Assembly: GCA_017432685.1 (NCBI GenBank)
Contig: JAFRIR010000021.1
Coordinates: 1 to 64,000, forward strand
Direction: 5' to 3'
Source of the DNA: Flexilinea sp.
Lineage (GTDB): Bacteria > Chloroflexota > Anaerolineae > Anaerolineales > Anaerolineaceae
Length of the DNA: 64,000 nucleotides
Shown here: in pieces, positions 42,393 to 51,604 of the stretch
Position numbering within the stretch: the first letter of the stretch is position 1
How the letters are laid out: the number at the start of each line of letters is the position of its first letter
Notes under the pieces: generated by a model
Told to the model about the DNA's origin: nothing
The model's input: the letters and a program-made list of their open reading frames with translations, nothing else
The model's database searches: none
Position numbers and translations under genes: made by a program

Positions 42393-43235
42393 ATATACGC
42401 ATCTGAATCCTCTGTTAAACCCCGGCGAATTTGGATCATGCCAGTCACGGGCATATAATCTCAAATGGGATACATCATCAATATAGGAGCCTCCCTTCAA
42501 AATCCGACCTAACGGACTGTATTCACCGCTCCTGATTTCTTTCCATGGTTTAGAGCTGACCGGCTGGTCTGTTTCATATAACCAATCCAGCACCCATTCT
42601 CTGACATTTCCGGATATATCCATCAAACCATAGCTTGTTTTTCCGGCAGGCAGCCAGCCGGAAAAAGTTTTTCCATTATAGAAATCATCATAATTTGCCA
42701 TATTGAAAGCCTTCTTCGAGTCATCCCATTGCAGGACAACACCTTCTGTTCCCCTGGCAGCTTTTTCCCATTGTCCTTCAGTCGGCAGATGTCCGCCGTA
42801 AAACTCGCAATAGTCTTCAGCCTGTCCCCAGCTTACAAAAACAACAGGCAGCAATTCGTAAGCTTTTTGATCCCAGTATTTTTGATAATCATCATGATAT
42901 CTTGGAGATAGATAATAATTGCTTTCATTCAAGAAATTTTTATATTCTTTCACAGTGACAGGAATCTGATCGATCCAAAAATCTTCGAACCACTGTTTTT
43001 CTTTCATTTCATCTTTACCGATAATAGCATATCCGCCAGGAATCCTGATTTTATTTTTATTGTCTGAGCCGATTTTTGTTTGAGTTGCATTTTCTCCCCG
43101 GAACATAAAAATACTGTACGGAAACAATAATTGGTAATGATGAGGCCGGATAAAGTGATTAAAAAGACCCCATCCGCCTGAAATCAGGATGATGGGGATC
43201 ATTATATATATAAATAACCTTGCTTTTTTCAGCAT
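42384..43235 (-). CDS. Membrane-anchored SUMF1/FGE-sulfatase-domain protein
   Basis: This 283-residue protein has an N-terminal membrane helix (residues 5-25). A formylglycine-generating-enzyme-type (SUMF1) domain follows: DFWIDQIPVTVKEYKNFL near 88, LPTEGQWEKAARGTEG near 150, LMDISGNVREWVLDW near 203, RILKGGSYIDD near 245, and RGFRCVYEK at the end. The full catalytic Cys pair of true FGEs is not evident, so it is more likely a binding or surface-diversity type member. The start lies 2 bp after the stop of the Pro/Gln-rich protein gene, so the two are co-transcribed. Confidence 0.82.
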   Translation of the reverse strand: MLKKARLFIYIMIPIILISGGWGLFNHFIRPHHYQLLFPYSIFMFRGENATQTKIGSDNKNKIRIPGGYAIIGKDEMKEKQWFEDFWIDQIPVTVKEYKNFLNESNYYLSPRYHDDYQKYWDQKAYELLPVVFVSWGQAEDYCEFYGGHLPTEGQWEKAARGTEGVVLQWDDSKKAFNMANYDDFYNGKTFSGWLPAGKTSYGLMDISGNVREWVLDWLYETDQPVSSKPWKEIRSGEYSPLGRILKGGSYIDDVSHLRLYARDWHDPNSPGFNRGFRCVYEK

Positions 43236-43237
43236 GC

Positions 43238-44686
43238 TCAGTTGTTTTGTGTATTTTGCTGGGGAGCCTGAGGGTTATATTGGCCTCTGAATTGCTGCTG
43301 ATTCGGCTGTGGTTGTTGATTGGGCTGCCATTGCGGATTAGCGCCAGCATAAGGCTGTGCCGGATTAGGGGCCTGCCATTGCTGATTTTGCATATTTTGC
43401 TGGTTTTGCATCCACCCCTGCGGAGGGAATTGCGGTGCCGGGCTGTTTTGTGTATTTGAATTAGGCTGTACCGGCATATTAGGCTGGTACATCTGTGGGG
43501 AATACTGCTGAAAATTACCCATGTTCGGATTCATTTGTGGATAGCCGGGGTTCGGATTACCATATGGAGCCTGAGGATAAGGCATATTCGGTTGAACCAT
43601 TCCATTATTTGGCATCGGAGGCTGAGGAATGAACTGCTGCGGGTAAGGATAATTCCGGTTAACAGCAAACGGATTGTTGGGCTGCGGTATGTTTTGCGGT
43701 TCCCGATTGGCGAAAGGGTTTCCCTGTTGAGGAACAGAAAAATCCGGTGCCACCGTCTGATTGCTGCTGACTTGTTCATTAGAAGAAAGCGGCTTGCTTA
43801 TCGGGGAGGGATCACTTTGAGAAACTTCATTGGGCATGTTCCGGCTTTGTTCATTATTGGCAGAGGGTTCCGGTCTTACTCCCTGAGCGGAGAATTGTGA
43901 TGTCGGCTCCCGCCTGGGCATCGTATCGATTTTTCTGCCATATATTTTCTGAAGTTCAGCAAATGCAGAATCCGGCTCTGGAGTTGATTCAACAACAGAC
44001 GGAGAAACATTTTCCGAAAACTCTCCCTCAGAAGTATATGTGTTTGCACCGGTATTGTAACGTGAATCGGGATCCAGAACCGGTGAGGTTTCGATTCTTG
44101 TCGAGGCTGGCTGAGCCGGTTTTTCATCCGGTTTGACAATCAGGCCGGTCAAAAGCGCCAGCTCATAATCCGGATTTGCGAAGATATCCGGTACGATTTC
44201 ATCGATGATTCGGTGTTCTGCTTCTTCACGACATTCAGGCGGCAGCTGCATTCGGCTGATCGTAAAGATTGTTTTCAAAAGGACCCGCTTTATTTCCAGC
44301 GGAGCATAGGAAGCTAAATCGAAAACATCGCCGGATGTCGCACTGTTGGTAAGTTTTTTGATTGCAGTCTGAACAAGAAAATTTGCTTCCTTCACTGTCA
44401 TGGAATGCCAGTTTCTTGTTTTGATCACTTTTCCAAAGGGAGGAAGGATCTCGTCTTCTTTGATTTTGGGACTTTTCGCATTCAGCACGATAACAAGCAT
44501 ACCGGAAAGTCCAAGGGATATTGCATTTTTATCATTACTGTCAGCATCCAGAATATCATAGGTAAAACCGTCTGACTGAATTTGATAATCCGGAGGATTT
44601 CCTTTATATGACCAGATATCGTTCGAAAAATCAACGACTTCCGGCATATCCATTTTATTGTCTTTTTTCTTTCCGAAAAGCGGCAT
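43238..44686 (-). CDS. Protein with conserved N-terminal domain and Pro/Gln/Asn-rich tail
   Basis: I do not recognise the N-terminal 180 residues (DIWSYKGNPPDYQIQSDG; LPPECREEAEHRIIDEIVP), which look globular and cytoplasmic. From about residue 190 the sequence becomes Ser/Pro-rich, and from about 280 to the end it is Pro/Gln/Asn/Met-rich low complexity with repeated PNxP/PQ units. No signal peptide or membrane helix is seen. The composition is like the cytoplasmic N-terminus of the surface protein at 9906. It is co-transcribed with the SUMF1-like gene 2 bp downstream. Confidence 0.6.
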   Translation of the reverse strand: MPLFGKKKDNKMDMPEVVDFSNDIWSYKGNPPDYQIQSDGFTYDILDADSNDKNAISLGLSGMLVIVLNAKSPKIKEDEILPPFGKVIKTRNWHSMTVKEANFLVQTAIKKLTNSATSGDVFDLASYAPLEIKRVLLKTIFTISRMQLPPECREEAEHRIIDEIVPDIFANPDYELALLTGLIVKPDEKPAQPASTRIETSPVLDPDSRYNTGANTYTSEGEFSENVSPSVVESTPEPDSAFAELQKIYGRKIDTMPRREPTSQFSAQGVRPEPSANNEQSRNMPNEVSQSDPSPISKPLSSNEQVSSNQTVAPDFSVPQQGNPFANREPQNIPQPNNPFAVNRNYPYPQQFIPQPPMPNNGMVQPNMPYPQAPYGNPNPGYPQMNPNMGNFQQYSPQMYQPNMPVQPNSNTQNSPAPQFPPQGWMQNQQNMQNQQWQAPNPAQPYAGANPQWQPNQQPQPNQQQFRGQYNPQAPQQNTQNN

Positions 44687-44712
44687 TGTTCACCTCTTCT
44701 GCTAATTATAGA

Positions 44713-45918
44713 TTAATTCTCATACAATTCAGGATAAGGATCCTGTCTTTTTATTTTACTAATTATAAAGTATAAAATCTCTTTTGCAAGGGCAATCATG
44801 GGAGCTGCGAAAATCGCTCCGAGAAGTCCCATGCGGGAACTGAGCGCTAAAATGCCGATGATGATGACCACCGGATGCAGCTCCAACGCGTTTCCCATGA
44901 TATGCGGGACAAGAAAGATGTTTTCCGATTGCTGAATAATGACAGCGGCAATAACAGCAAGAATGGCAACGATGATGTTATTCAATGGCAGCCATCGGGA
45001 ACCGAAAATCAACGCACTGATGATAGCCGGTATCGCGGCCAAAGTCGGGCCGATGTTGGGAACAACTTCACAAAACCCCGCTATGATCCCCAAAAGCAAA
45101 GCCCAGCGCAGCCCCAGGACAAAATATACCAGAAATGTGATCAAACCGATATAAAGCATCAGTTTCAACTCGCCGGCGAAATAACTGTTCCATACAGATT
45201 TCATCCGAACCATAAGTTCATTGATCTCCGGCTGATATTTTTCCTCAAATAAAGCGACAACGTATCCCCGAACTTTATGCCCGTCCCTGCAAAAATATAT
45301 AGAAGCCATAATGGCAGTTACGGTCATGATCAGCGCTGTCAGAATTTGACCGAATACATTGGTTGAAAATGAAAAAATCTGTCTGGCGGTTGCAGATATG
45401 GCGGAAGCATCGGGAATCAGGGATTCCAGATTTATTGATTCAGAACGGAGTGAACGGATACTGTTTTGTAAATTTTCCAGAGGCCTGGAGAGATCGATGG
45501 TAAAGCCGCCAATGCTGATCGCATCCGTTTCTATTTCATTGACTAAAAACTCAATATACTCATCGATTGCAGCCAAAACCTGAGGCCAGTCAATGGCAAA
45601 GAAATTCCTGACAGCCTGTGTGATCCACGGGATGATGATCGACACGGCAAGACTGATCACGATCAGCAGCAGAATATATGCAATTGCAATAGACCAGTTC
45701 CGAGGAATATGAAGTTTTTGATTAAAAAGCCGGACAACAGGGTTTAATAGATATGCTACCAAAGCAGCTAAAACAATTAATGAAATACTCCCACGAATCA
45801 GGTAGCAAATGATCAGGAAAATGAAGATCAGACAAACCAACGCAATATAACGAACACTGTTCGTCCAAACAGGGCGATCGTTACCGGATTTTATCTGATT
45901 GTTACTTTTTTGTTCCAT
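44713..45918 (-). CDS. AI-2E family (PerM-like) transporter
   Basis: This 401-residue polytopic protein has the AI-2E/PerM pattern: paired N-terminal helices (VAYLLNPVVRLFNQKL near 59), a long loop region, then AGFCEVVPNIGPTLAAIPAIISALIFG near 275. HPVVIIIGILALSSRMGLLGAIFAAPMIAL lies near the C-terminus. Substrates differ between members (autoinducer-2 export, Na+/H+ exchange, isoprenoid-related transport) and cannot be assigned here. It is bounded downstream by the Pro/Gln-rich protein gene (26 bp) and upstream by a MITE-like copy. Confidence 0.88.
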   Translation of the reverse strand: MEQKSNNQIKSGNDRPVWTNSVRYIALVCLIFIFLIICYLIRGSISLIVLAALVAYLLNPVVRLFNQKLHIPRNWSIAIAYILLLIVISLAVSIIIPWITQAVRNFFAIDWPQVLAAIDEYIEFLVNEIETDAISIGGFTIDLSRPLENLQNSIRSLRSESINLESLIPDASAISATARQIFSFSTNVFGQILTALIMTVTAIMASIYFCRDGHKVRGYVVALFEEKYQPEINELMVRMKSVWNSYFAGELKLMLYIGLITFLVYFVLGLRWALLLGIIAGFCEVVPNIGPTLAAIPAIISALIFGSRWLPLNNIIVAILAVIAAVIIQQSENIFLVPHIMGNALELHPVVIIIGILALSSRMGLLGAIFAAPMIALAKEILYFIISKIKRQDPYPELYEN

Positions 45919-45920
45919 AG

Positions 45921-46111
45921 TTGTTATGTGTTTATCATTTTTTTCTCTGTCCCGATGATGTTCAGAGAATCAATTCTCTGAACATCATCGGGAGATTTCC
46001 GTGGGGCGAAGCTCCTGCTCCGCATATAAATCGGGTGTCAGCCCGTACCTTACGGAGCAGGTTAGAACCTGCCGCCCCCATACCCCTGCTCGATAGTTTT
46101 TTTGAGATACC
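45921..46111. mobile_element. MITE-like repeat element, copy D (about 190 bp, long subtype)
   Basis: The terminal repeats are decayed (right end AGTTTTTTTGAGATACC). The internal palindrome is perfect over 20 bp (CCCGATGATGTTCAGAGAAT and complement). An extra module of about 70 bp carries CCTGCTCCG/CGGAGCAGG and CGGG/CCCG hairpins, followed by the C-rich core. It shares this long form with copy E. Confidence 0.7.
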
Positions 46112-46116
46112 TAAAT

Positions 46117-47292
46117 CTAATAGAAATTGTTCGGATTCACCGGCACGCCATTGTAACGCATCTCATAGTGCAAATGCGGGCCGGATGAGTTGCCTGTGGT
46201 ACCGAGAGCGGCAATTGTGTCACCCTTGAAGACGTAATATCCGCAATCCACATTATAAGAATCCAGATGAGCATAAAGTGTCTGCCATCCGTTTCCGTGA
46301 TCTATCATCACAACGTTTCCGTAGCCGTGATTGTTCCAGCCTGCATAAACCACCACACCGGCATCTGCCGCAAAAACCGAATTACCGAGTGAACCCGCGA
46401 TATCGATCGCCCGGTGGTTGGTTCCTTCATCATAATCATAGCCTGAGATCCAGGTCTCTGTTGTCGGCCAGATGAATGTTCCGCTTCCGAGCGGTCCATC
46501 TGTCACAGCCTGGCAGGCGCCCGGCCCGTAAATTGAGGCAACCGCCGGGTTTTCCCGTGTGATCAAAGGTGCGGACCAGTTCACAAAGGCACGGGAACCG
46601 CCCGGAATGATCAGCCATGTACCCGGTCTGATGTTCGGATTACTGTAATCTCCGATGGTTTCCCGGGAAAGACCGTTCGCAGGAAAATCAATAATATCCT
46701 CAGGGGAAACTCCAAAAACATCCGAGACTCCGTTCAACCCGTCACCGTCGTGCCATTCATAGTAAACACCATCAACCGGCAAGATGTTGATTTCCAATCC
46801 TGCCAAAAGCGCATGAGGATCATCCGATAAAGTATAAGGATTCCCCCACAAAATAGTGCTTGGTTTCAGATTGAATTGTTCGCTGATCCCGATCACCGTA
46901 TCATTTTCCTGCACCGTATATCGCTGGACCTGGTTTCTGGCTTTTGCCGGTAAATTTGTGTGATTTTCTGAAATCCGATAAACACCATCATAGAGACGGG
47001 CTTTTTCATTATTCGGAATTCCCGGTGAAAAATAGGGTAAATTTGCATCAGTCATCGGAGAAAAAACATTTGTCTCGACAGTCTGTGTTTCGGCCGTTTC
47101 TTTTTTCTGCAGGTAATATCGGGAAGCAAATACGATAACTACGCCGCACAACAGCAAAGTTACGATAACTGATCCCAATTTAATGAAAGTTTCGCCGAGG
47201 CCATTCCACAATATCTGATTCCAGAAATGATTCAGTGAAAAGGATGGTTTTTCTTCATTGTTGTTATAATCTTCATTTTCGTTATTATTCAT
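46117..47292 (-). CDS. LysM-M23 cell-wall endopeptidase-like protein
   Basis: This protein of about 391 residues has a short Asn/Glu-rich cytoplasmic tail, a membrane helix (about 38-60), and two LysM-type repeats (YTVQENDTVIGISEQFNL near 123; EWHDGDGLNGVSDVFGVS near 182). A C-terminal M23 domain follows. The zinc ligands are in HRAIDIAGS (about 290) and HLHYEMR near the end, with the catalytic His in TLYAHLDSY. It should cleave peptidoglycan cross-bridges outside the membrane. The ATG at 47292 is preferred to the TTG five codons earlier, which has no ribosome site. It is divergent from the chelatase gene. Confidence 0.9.
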   Translation of the reverse strand: MNNNENEDYNNNEEKPSFSLNHFWNQILWNGLGETFIKLGSVIVTLLLCGVVIVFASRYYLQKKETAETQTVETNVFSPMTDANLPYFSPGIPNNEKARLYDGVYRISENHTNLPAKARNQVQRYTVQENDTVIGISEQFNLKPSTILWGNPYTLSDDPHALLAGLEINILPVDGVYYEWHDGDGLNGVSDVFGVSPEDIIDFPANGLSRETIGDYSNPNIRPGTWLIIPGGSRAFVNWSAPLITRENPAVASIYGPGACQAVTDGPLGSGTFIWPTTETWISGYDYDEGTNHRAIDIAGSLGNSVFAADAGVVVYAGWNNHGYGNVVMIDHGNGWQTLYAHLDSYNVDCGYYVFKGDTIAALGTTGNSSGPHLHYEMRYNGVPVNPNNFY

Positions 47293-47314
47293 AGTTCTCT
47301 TTTTCAATTTCTAT

Positions 47315-47320
47315 TATAAT
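47315..47320 (+). promoter_or_regulatory. Candidate -10 box of the chelatase gene
   Basis: TATAAT lies 31 bp upstream of ATG 47352, which has AGGA at normal spacing. This leaves a leader of about 25 nt and excludes ATG 47319 upstream in the same frame. No clear -35 box is seen. Confidence 0.45.
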
Positions 47321-47351
47321 GTCATTCAGAAAGAAAAAGACAGGATTATTT

Positions 47352-48458
47352 ATGAAACAGTTCATTTTCCCATTTACAGCCATCGTCGGACAAGAACAAA
47401 TGAAGCTCTCTCTGGTCCTGAATGCCATCGACCCAAAAATCGGCGGCGTTTTAGTGAAAGGTGAACGGGGGACGGCAAAATCGACTGCCGCGAGAGCCCT
47501 GGCCGATCTGCTACCGAGTCAGGCTGTGATTTCAGGGTGCAAATTTGGCTGCTCGCCGGATGATCCTGTCCACGCCTGTGATGAGTGCAAAGAATTGTTC
47601 TCGAAACAAGAATTATCGGTCAGTTACAGAAAAACCCCTTTCATCAACCTGCCTGTTTCCTCTACCGAAGACAGAATTGTCGGAACACTGGATTTTGAAA
47701 AAGCGCTGACAGACGGAAAAAAACATTTCGAACCAGGCCTGCTTGCTCAGGTAAACCGCGGCATCCTTTACGTCGACGAGGTAAACCTTCTTGAAGACCA
47801 CATCGTGGATACGCTCCTGGACGCTGCGGCAATGGGTGTCAACCATATCGAGCGGGAAGGGATCTCATTTACTCATCCGGCACGCTTTATCATGATCGGT
47901 ACCATGAACCCGGAAGAAGGTGACCTCAGACCGCAGCTGCTGGATCGGTTTGCGCATTCCGTCACCATCAGCGGTGTTCCCGACGCTGAGGAGAGAGTAC
48001 AAATCATTCAAAGAAGCATCGCTTTTGAAGATGACCCGGAAAAATTCTGTACTCAGTTTGAAGAAAAGCAGCAGAATCTGGCTGAAAAGATATCTGAAGC
48101 ACAGAAAAATTTACCTAAAGTAGCCTATTCCGAGAAAGACCTCTACGCAATAGCAGAACTGACATCGGCATTTCATACGGAAGGACACCGGGCAGATATC
48201 GTGATCCTGAAAACAGCAAGAGCGCTCGCGGCTTTTGAAAATCGGTTCTTCATAACAGACGAAGACATCAAACGTTCAGCGGAACTGACACTCCCGCACC
48301 GTATCATCTCCGGTCATGGGACGGACGATAACGTTTCTGTCGATGAGATCGGAAAAAAGGCAGCTCAAATCCTGGCTGAAAAGCCAAAATCTTCAGCTAA
48401 CACGAAAGACGATTCCATTACGGACGAAAGTACGGATAAAAAAAAACTGACGAACTGA
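47352..48458 (+). CDS. Magnesium/cobalt chelatase ATPase subunit (ChlI/BchI-like), zero-frame product
   Basis: This 368-residue AAA+ protein is the ChlI-type motor of a metal chelatase inserting Mg or Co into a tetrapyrrole. Walker A is GERGTAKST (about residues 36-44) and Walker B is [13 protein letters not shown] near 135. A four-Cys segment CKFGC...CDEC lies near 63-82, as in cobalt-type ChlI proteins. The zero frame ends at a TGA 10 bp after a run of nine A residues (48438-48446). The -1 frame at that run continues for 315 codons as ChlD, so this product is probably both a stand-alone I subunit and the N-terminal part of an I-D fusion. No CobN or ChlH gene is in the window. Confidence 0.88.
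   Translation: MKQFIFPFTAIVGQEQMKLSLVLNAIDPKIGGVLVKGERGTAKSTAARALADLLPSQAVISGCKFGCSPDDPVHACDECKELFSKQELSVSYRKTPFINLPVSSTEDRIVGTLDFEKALTDGKKHFEPGLLAQVNRGILYVDEVNLLEDHIVDTLLDAAAMGVNHIEREGISFTHPARFIMIGTMNPEEGDLRPQLLDRFAHSVTISGVPDAEERVQIIQRSIAFEDDPEKFCTQFEEKQQNLAEKISEAQKNLPKVAYSEKDLYAIAELTSAFHTEGHRADIVILKTARALAAFENRFFITDEDIKRSAELTLPHRIISGHGTDDNVSVDEIGKKAAQILAEKPKSSANTKDDSITDESTDKKKLTN
48438..48446 (+). promoter_or_regulatory. Putative programmed -1 ribosomal frameshift site (A9)
   Basis: Nine consecutive A residues in the zero frame (AAA AAA AAA, then CTG) contain the slippery heptamer A AAA AAA. A one-base backward slip joins the ChlI frame to the ChlD frame (KKK followed by TDELNF). No start codon (ATG, GTG or TTG) occurs in the ChlD frame before 48806. 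I saw no obvious stimulatory hairpin or strong internal ribosome-binding site beside it. Confidence 0.75.
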
Positions 48459-49393
48459 ATTTCACCCATCTGTTCATACACTCTGACAGCGACAATTCAT
48501 ACACCGCAGAAACTATCTACAATCAGAACCAGCCGTTCTGGTGGGATGCCGCACGCATTGTCGAAGATGATTTTACTTTCCCGCTATACGAAAAAGCGCC
48601 GGCAGAGACGAAACACAAGGGAAAGAAAAACAGGATCGTTTCAAGCGATAAACACGGACATTATATCAAAGCAATACCGGCAGATAAGGATTATTCTGAT
48701 ATAGCCGCAGATGCAACGCTGCGAAATGCCGCTTTACGACAGAATTTCCGTCAGTCTTCATTTGAACACGATACTCCGGTCATTAGAATCAAAAGCGCCG
48801 ATATCATGAAGAAAGTCCGGATACGCAAAAACACATCCCTTGTCGTGTTCCTGATCGACCTTTCCTGGTCTATGGCGGTCACACAGCGTCTGGCAGCAAC
48901 CAAAAGGGCAATTTCGACTATTCTCTCAAAAGCGTATCAATTCCGTGATGATATCTGTCTGATCGCCTTTCAAAAGGACAGCACCAGAGTCATTATTCCG
49001 CCAACACATTCCATCCATTTAGCCGAAAGCGCCATGCAGGGCATCCCCGTCGGGGGAAAAACGCCGCTTTCTGCGGGATTATCGCTGGCTTACGAGATCC
49101 TTCAAAGAGAACGCACCGTTTACGGGAAAGAAAATATCCGTTTTATCCTTCTTTCCGACTGTGAAGGAAATGTCACCATGTCTGACAGAGATCCACAGGA
49201 AGAAGCTGCGGAAAAAGCCAGACTGATTGCAGCAGGCGGCTATCGAAGCATTATAATCAATTCCGACAAAATGTCCTTCGGGCAGGGGTATGCCAATCAT
49301 CTGGCAAAACAACTGAATGCCTCCTGTTATCTGATTTCAGAACTCAATGAAGGTCATTTGATCAAAGCCGTCCGGGATGAATTGATTCTTTGA
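48446..49393 (+). CDS. chlD: ChlD-type chelatase subunit, -1 frame continuation of the ChlI gene
   Basis: The -1 frame encodes about 315 residues. A linker is followed by the conserved [20 protein letters not shown] and TLRNAALRQ segment and the [16 protein letters not shown] segment. A VWA/integrin I domain follows, with MIDAS residues DLSWS (about residue 134 of this part), Thr in GGKTPL and Asp in LLSDCEGN. Conserved ChlD sequence extends more than 40 codons before the first ATG (48806), so an independent start there would cut the domain. The fused product would be about 680 residues, normal for bacterial ChlD. Programmed frameshifting in chlD genes has been described, so this is a known type of arrangement. 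Confidence 0.8.
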   Translation, partial: TDELNFTHLFIHSDSDNSYTAETIYNQNQPFWWDAARIVEDDFTFPLYEKAPAETKHKGKKNRIVSSDKHGHYIKAIPADKDYSDIAADATLRNAALRQNFRQSSFEHDTPVIRIKSADIMKKVRIRKNTSLVVFLIDLSWSMAVTQRLAATKRAISTILSKAYQFRDDICLIAFQKDSTRVIIPPTHSIHLAESAMQGIPVGGKTPLSAGLSLAYEILQRERTVYGKENIRFILLSDCEGNVTMSDRDPQEEAAEKARLIAAGGYRSIIINSDKMSFGQGYANHLAKQLNASCYLISELNEGHLIKAVRDELIL

Positions 49394-49423
49394 TAAAAAG
49401 ATATGTAAAATAAGGAAAAGCTT

Positions 49424-50500
49424 ATGAATGATATTCCAAAAATAAAAGAAATACTCACTGATTTATGCTCTTTGCCGGGCGTTTCCGGTCATGAAACACC
49501 TGTAGCCGAAGAGATAAAAACTATCTGGAGTAAATTGTGCGATGAGATATCTGTTTCCCGTCTTGGAAACGTCTACGCGCTCAAAAAAGGTATAAATGCA
49601 CCGGAAGATGCTCACCGCAAGGTCCTTTTCGCGACTCATATGGACGCGGTAGGGATGATCGTGACGGAGCTGACCGGTGAATTTGTCCGCTTTGAAGAAA
49701 TCGGCGGACTGGACCCACGGATCCTGCCTGGGCAGTTCGTCACTATTCACACAAAGACCGGTCCCGTCAAAGGTTTGATCGTGATGCCCACCAAAAGTCT
49801 TACAAAAGAAACATACGGCAGTAATCCGATTCCCTTGAAAGACCTGCTGATCGACACAGGATATGAAGCCGAAGACTTGCAAAAAATTGTACGTCCCGGC
49901 GATGTTATTTCCTATGCAAATGATCCTGTCAGCATGCAGGATGATACTTTTTCCGGGCATACGCTTGACAACAGGGCGTCCGTGGCTGCTGTGGCAGTAT
50001 GCCTGCAGGAATTGCAGACAATACAGCACAAATGGGACGTTATCGCCGCAGCTACCGTTCTTGAGGAAGAAAGCATGGCAGGCGGAAAGACTGCTCCGGT
50101 CGACATCCGTCCGGATATCGCTGTTGCCATTGACGTGACGTTTGCGACCGGTCCCGGCTCGAAAGAGTGGAACACACGTCCTTTAGGCAGCGGCCCTGCC
50201 CTGGGGTTCGGCATGAACATCCATCCCAAATTATACGAATTGTTCAAAGGAATTTGCGAAGAATTGCGCATCCCCTATACGACAGAATTTTCTCCGCGGA
50301 TGACCGGCACCGATGGCCGTGAGCTGCAGGTAGCGCTCAATGGTATCCCGACTATTGTCATCAGTATTCCCCTTCGCTATATGCATACCGCAAACGAACT
50401 GATCTCCATGAAAGATGTTCGGGATGTCGGTCATCTTCTTGCTGAATTCGTTCACCGCCTTGATGAAAACACGATGGACAGTCTGGTATGGGAGGACTAA
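49424..50500 (+). CDS. M42-family metallo-aminopeptidase (paralogue 1)
   Basis: This 358-residue protein belongs to the M42 (FrvX/CelM, tetrahedral aminopeptidase) family. Metal ligands are visible as His in ATHMDAVG (about 69), Asp in HTLDNRAS (about 183), Glu-Glu in VLEEES (about 215), Asp in AIDVTF (about 239) and His in RYMHTANE (about 322). The catalytic block is less canonical (VLEEESMAGG instead of VQEEVGxRG), so specificity may differ from the next two copies. It trims cytoplasmic peptides from the N-terminus. It is the first of three tandem paralogues; its TAA overlaps the next ATG. Confidence 0.88.
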   Translation: MNDIPKIKEILTDLCSLPGVSGHETPVAEEIKTIWSKLCDEISVSRLGNVYALKKGINAPEDAHRKVLFATHMDAVGMIVTELTGEFVRFEEIGGLDPRILPGQFVTIHTKTGPVKGLIVMPTKSLTKETYGSNPIPLKDLLIDTGYEAEDLQKIVRPGDVISYANDPVSMQDDTFSGHTLDNRASVAAVAVCLQELQTIQHKWDVIAAATVLEEESMAGGKTAPVDIRPDIAVAIDVTFATGPGSKEWNTRPLGSGPALGFGMNIHPKLYELFKGICEELRIPYTTEFSPRMTGTDGRELQVALNGIPTIVISIPLRYMHTANELISMKDVRDVGHLLAEFVHRLDENTMDSLVWED

Positions 50501-51582
50501 TGATGAAAAACGATAAACAATTGTCTCTGCCGGTTTTGACACAAACTGACATTGATCTCCTTGCAGAGCTTTCCCACGCCTGTTCCGTTTCCGGAGACGA
50601 AAGAGAAGTTCGGAAAATTGTCCGCAGGGAAATCCAGCCGATCGCCGACAGCTTTGAAGTCGATGCGCTCGGGAATGCTATTGCGGTCAGGAAGGCAAAA
50701 ACAGCCGAATTCACAAGAGTTTTGATTTCAGCCCATATGGATGAGATCGGGTTCATGCTCGTCAACGAAGAAGATCCCGGCATCTTCCGCTTTAAATCAG
50801 TCGGTGGCATCGACCCGAGACAAATGGCAGGAAAAGCGGTATGGGTCGGCCCTGATCATGTTCCCGGTGTCATCGGCGCCTGCCCGATCCATCTGACAAC
50901 ACCGGAGGACAGGAAAAAGACCATAAAAGAGTCTGACCTCCGCATTGATATCGGCGCGGAAAACAAAGCTGTCAAACCGGGAATGTTTGCTTATTACGCG
51001 ACAAAGTTCTCTGAAATGGGCAGCAGCGTTTGCGGAAAAGCGTTGGATAATCGCTTCGGGGTCTGCATCCTGATTCGGCTCTTCAAAGAATGTCCTGACA
51101 ATGTCGAATTGATCGCCGCATTTACTGTTCAGGAAGAAGTCGGGATTCGTGGTGCAAGTGTCGTTGCCTGGGACAGGAAGCCTGATTTGGCGATCGTTAT
51201 CGACAGCACACCCGCCATGGACCTTCCGCGCTGGGACGGAGAAGAGAGCTTTATTTATAAATCAAAACTCGGGGAAGGGCCGGCTATCTATACGCATGAC
51301 GGAAGGACGCTCAGCGATCCGCGCATCATCAATTATTTGATCGACACAGCCGAAGCTTATGGCATTCCCTTTCAGCGCAGACAGCCTATGCCTGGAGGAA
51401 CCGATGCCGGAGCCATACATCTGACACAGGAAGGTATCCCGACTGTCTCTATGTCCGTTCCGGGACGCTATGCTCACTCAGCAGCAGCGATTGCGCGAAA
51501 ATCAGACTGGGAAGCCCAGATCCAATTGCTTTATGCGGCACTCGCCAACCTTGACAAAACTCTGCTTGCTCAGCCCAGATAA
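50500..51582 (+). CDS. M42-family metallo-aminopeptidase (paralogue 2)
   Basis: This protein of about 360 residues has canonical M42 motifs: SAHMDEIGFML near 82, ALDNRFGV near 182, TVQEEVGIRGAS near 208, IDSTPAMD near 232 and GRYAHSA near 328. GGTDAGAIHL near 305 belongs to the active-site wall. ATG 50500 (or 50503) with GGAGG upstream is preferred to ATG 50488, which precedes that ribosome site. The start overlaps the stop of paralogue 1, so translation is coupled. It probably forms a dodecameric particle like other M42 enzymes. Confidence 0.9.
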   Translation: MMKNDKQLSLPVLTQTDIDLLAELSHACSVSGDEREVRKIVRREIQPIADSFEVDALGNAIAVRKAKTAEFTRVLISAHMDEIGFMLVNEEDPGIFRFKSVGGIDPRQMAGKAVWVGPDHVPGVIGACPIHLTTPEDRKKTIKESDLRIDIGAENKAVKPGMFAYYATKFSEMGSSVCGKALDNRFGVCILIRLFKECPDNVELIAAFTVQEEVGIRGASVVAWDRKPDLAIVIDSTPAMDLPRWDGEESFIYKSKLGEGPAIYTHDGRTLSDPRIINYLIDTAEAYGIPFQRRQPMPGGTDAGAIHLTQEGIPTVSMSVPGRYAHSAAAIARKSDWEAQIQLLYAALANLDKTLLAQPR

Positions 51583-51604
51583 TCAACAACGATAAGGAAA
51601 CAAT

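Noticed and set aside
48806-49393. Independent VWA-domain gene starting at ATG 48806
   Set aside because: Conserved ChlD sequence extends upstream in the same frame to the A9 run, so this ATG is internal.
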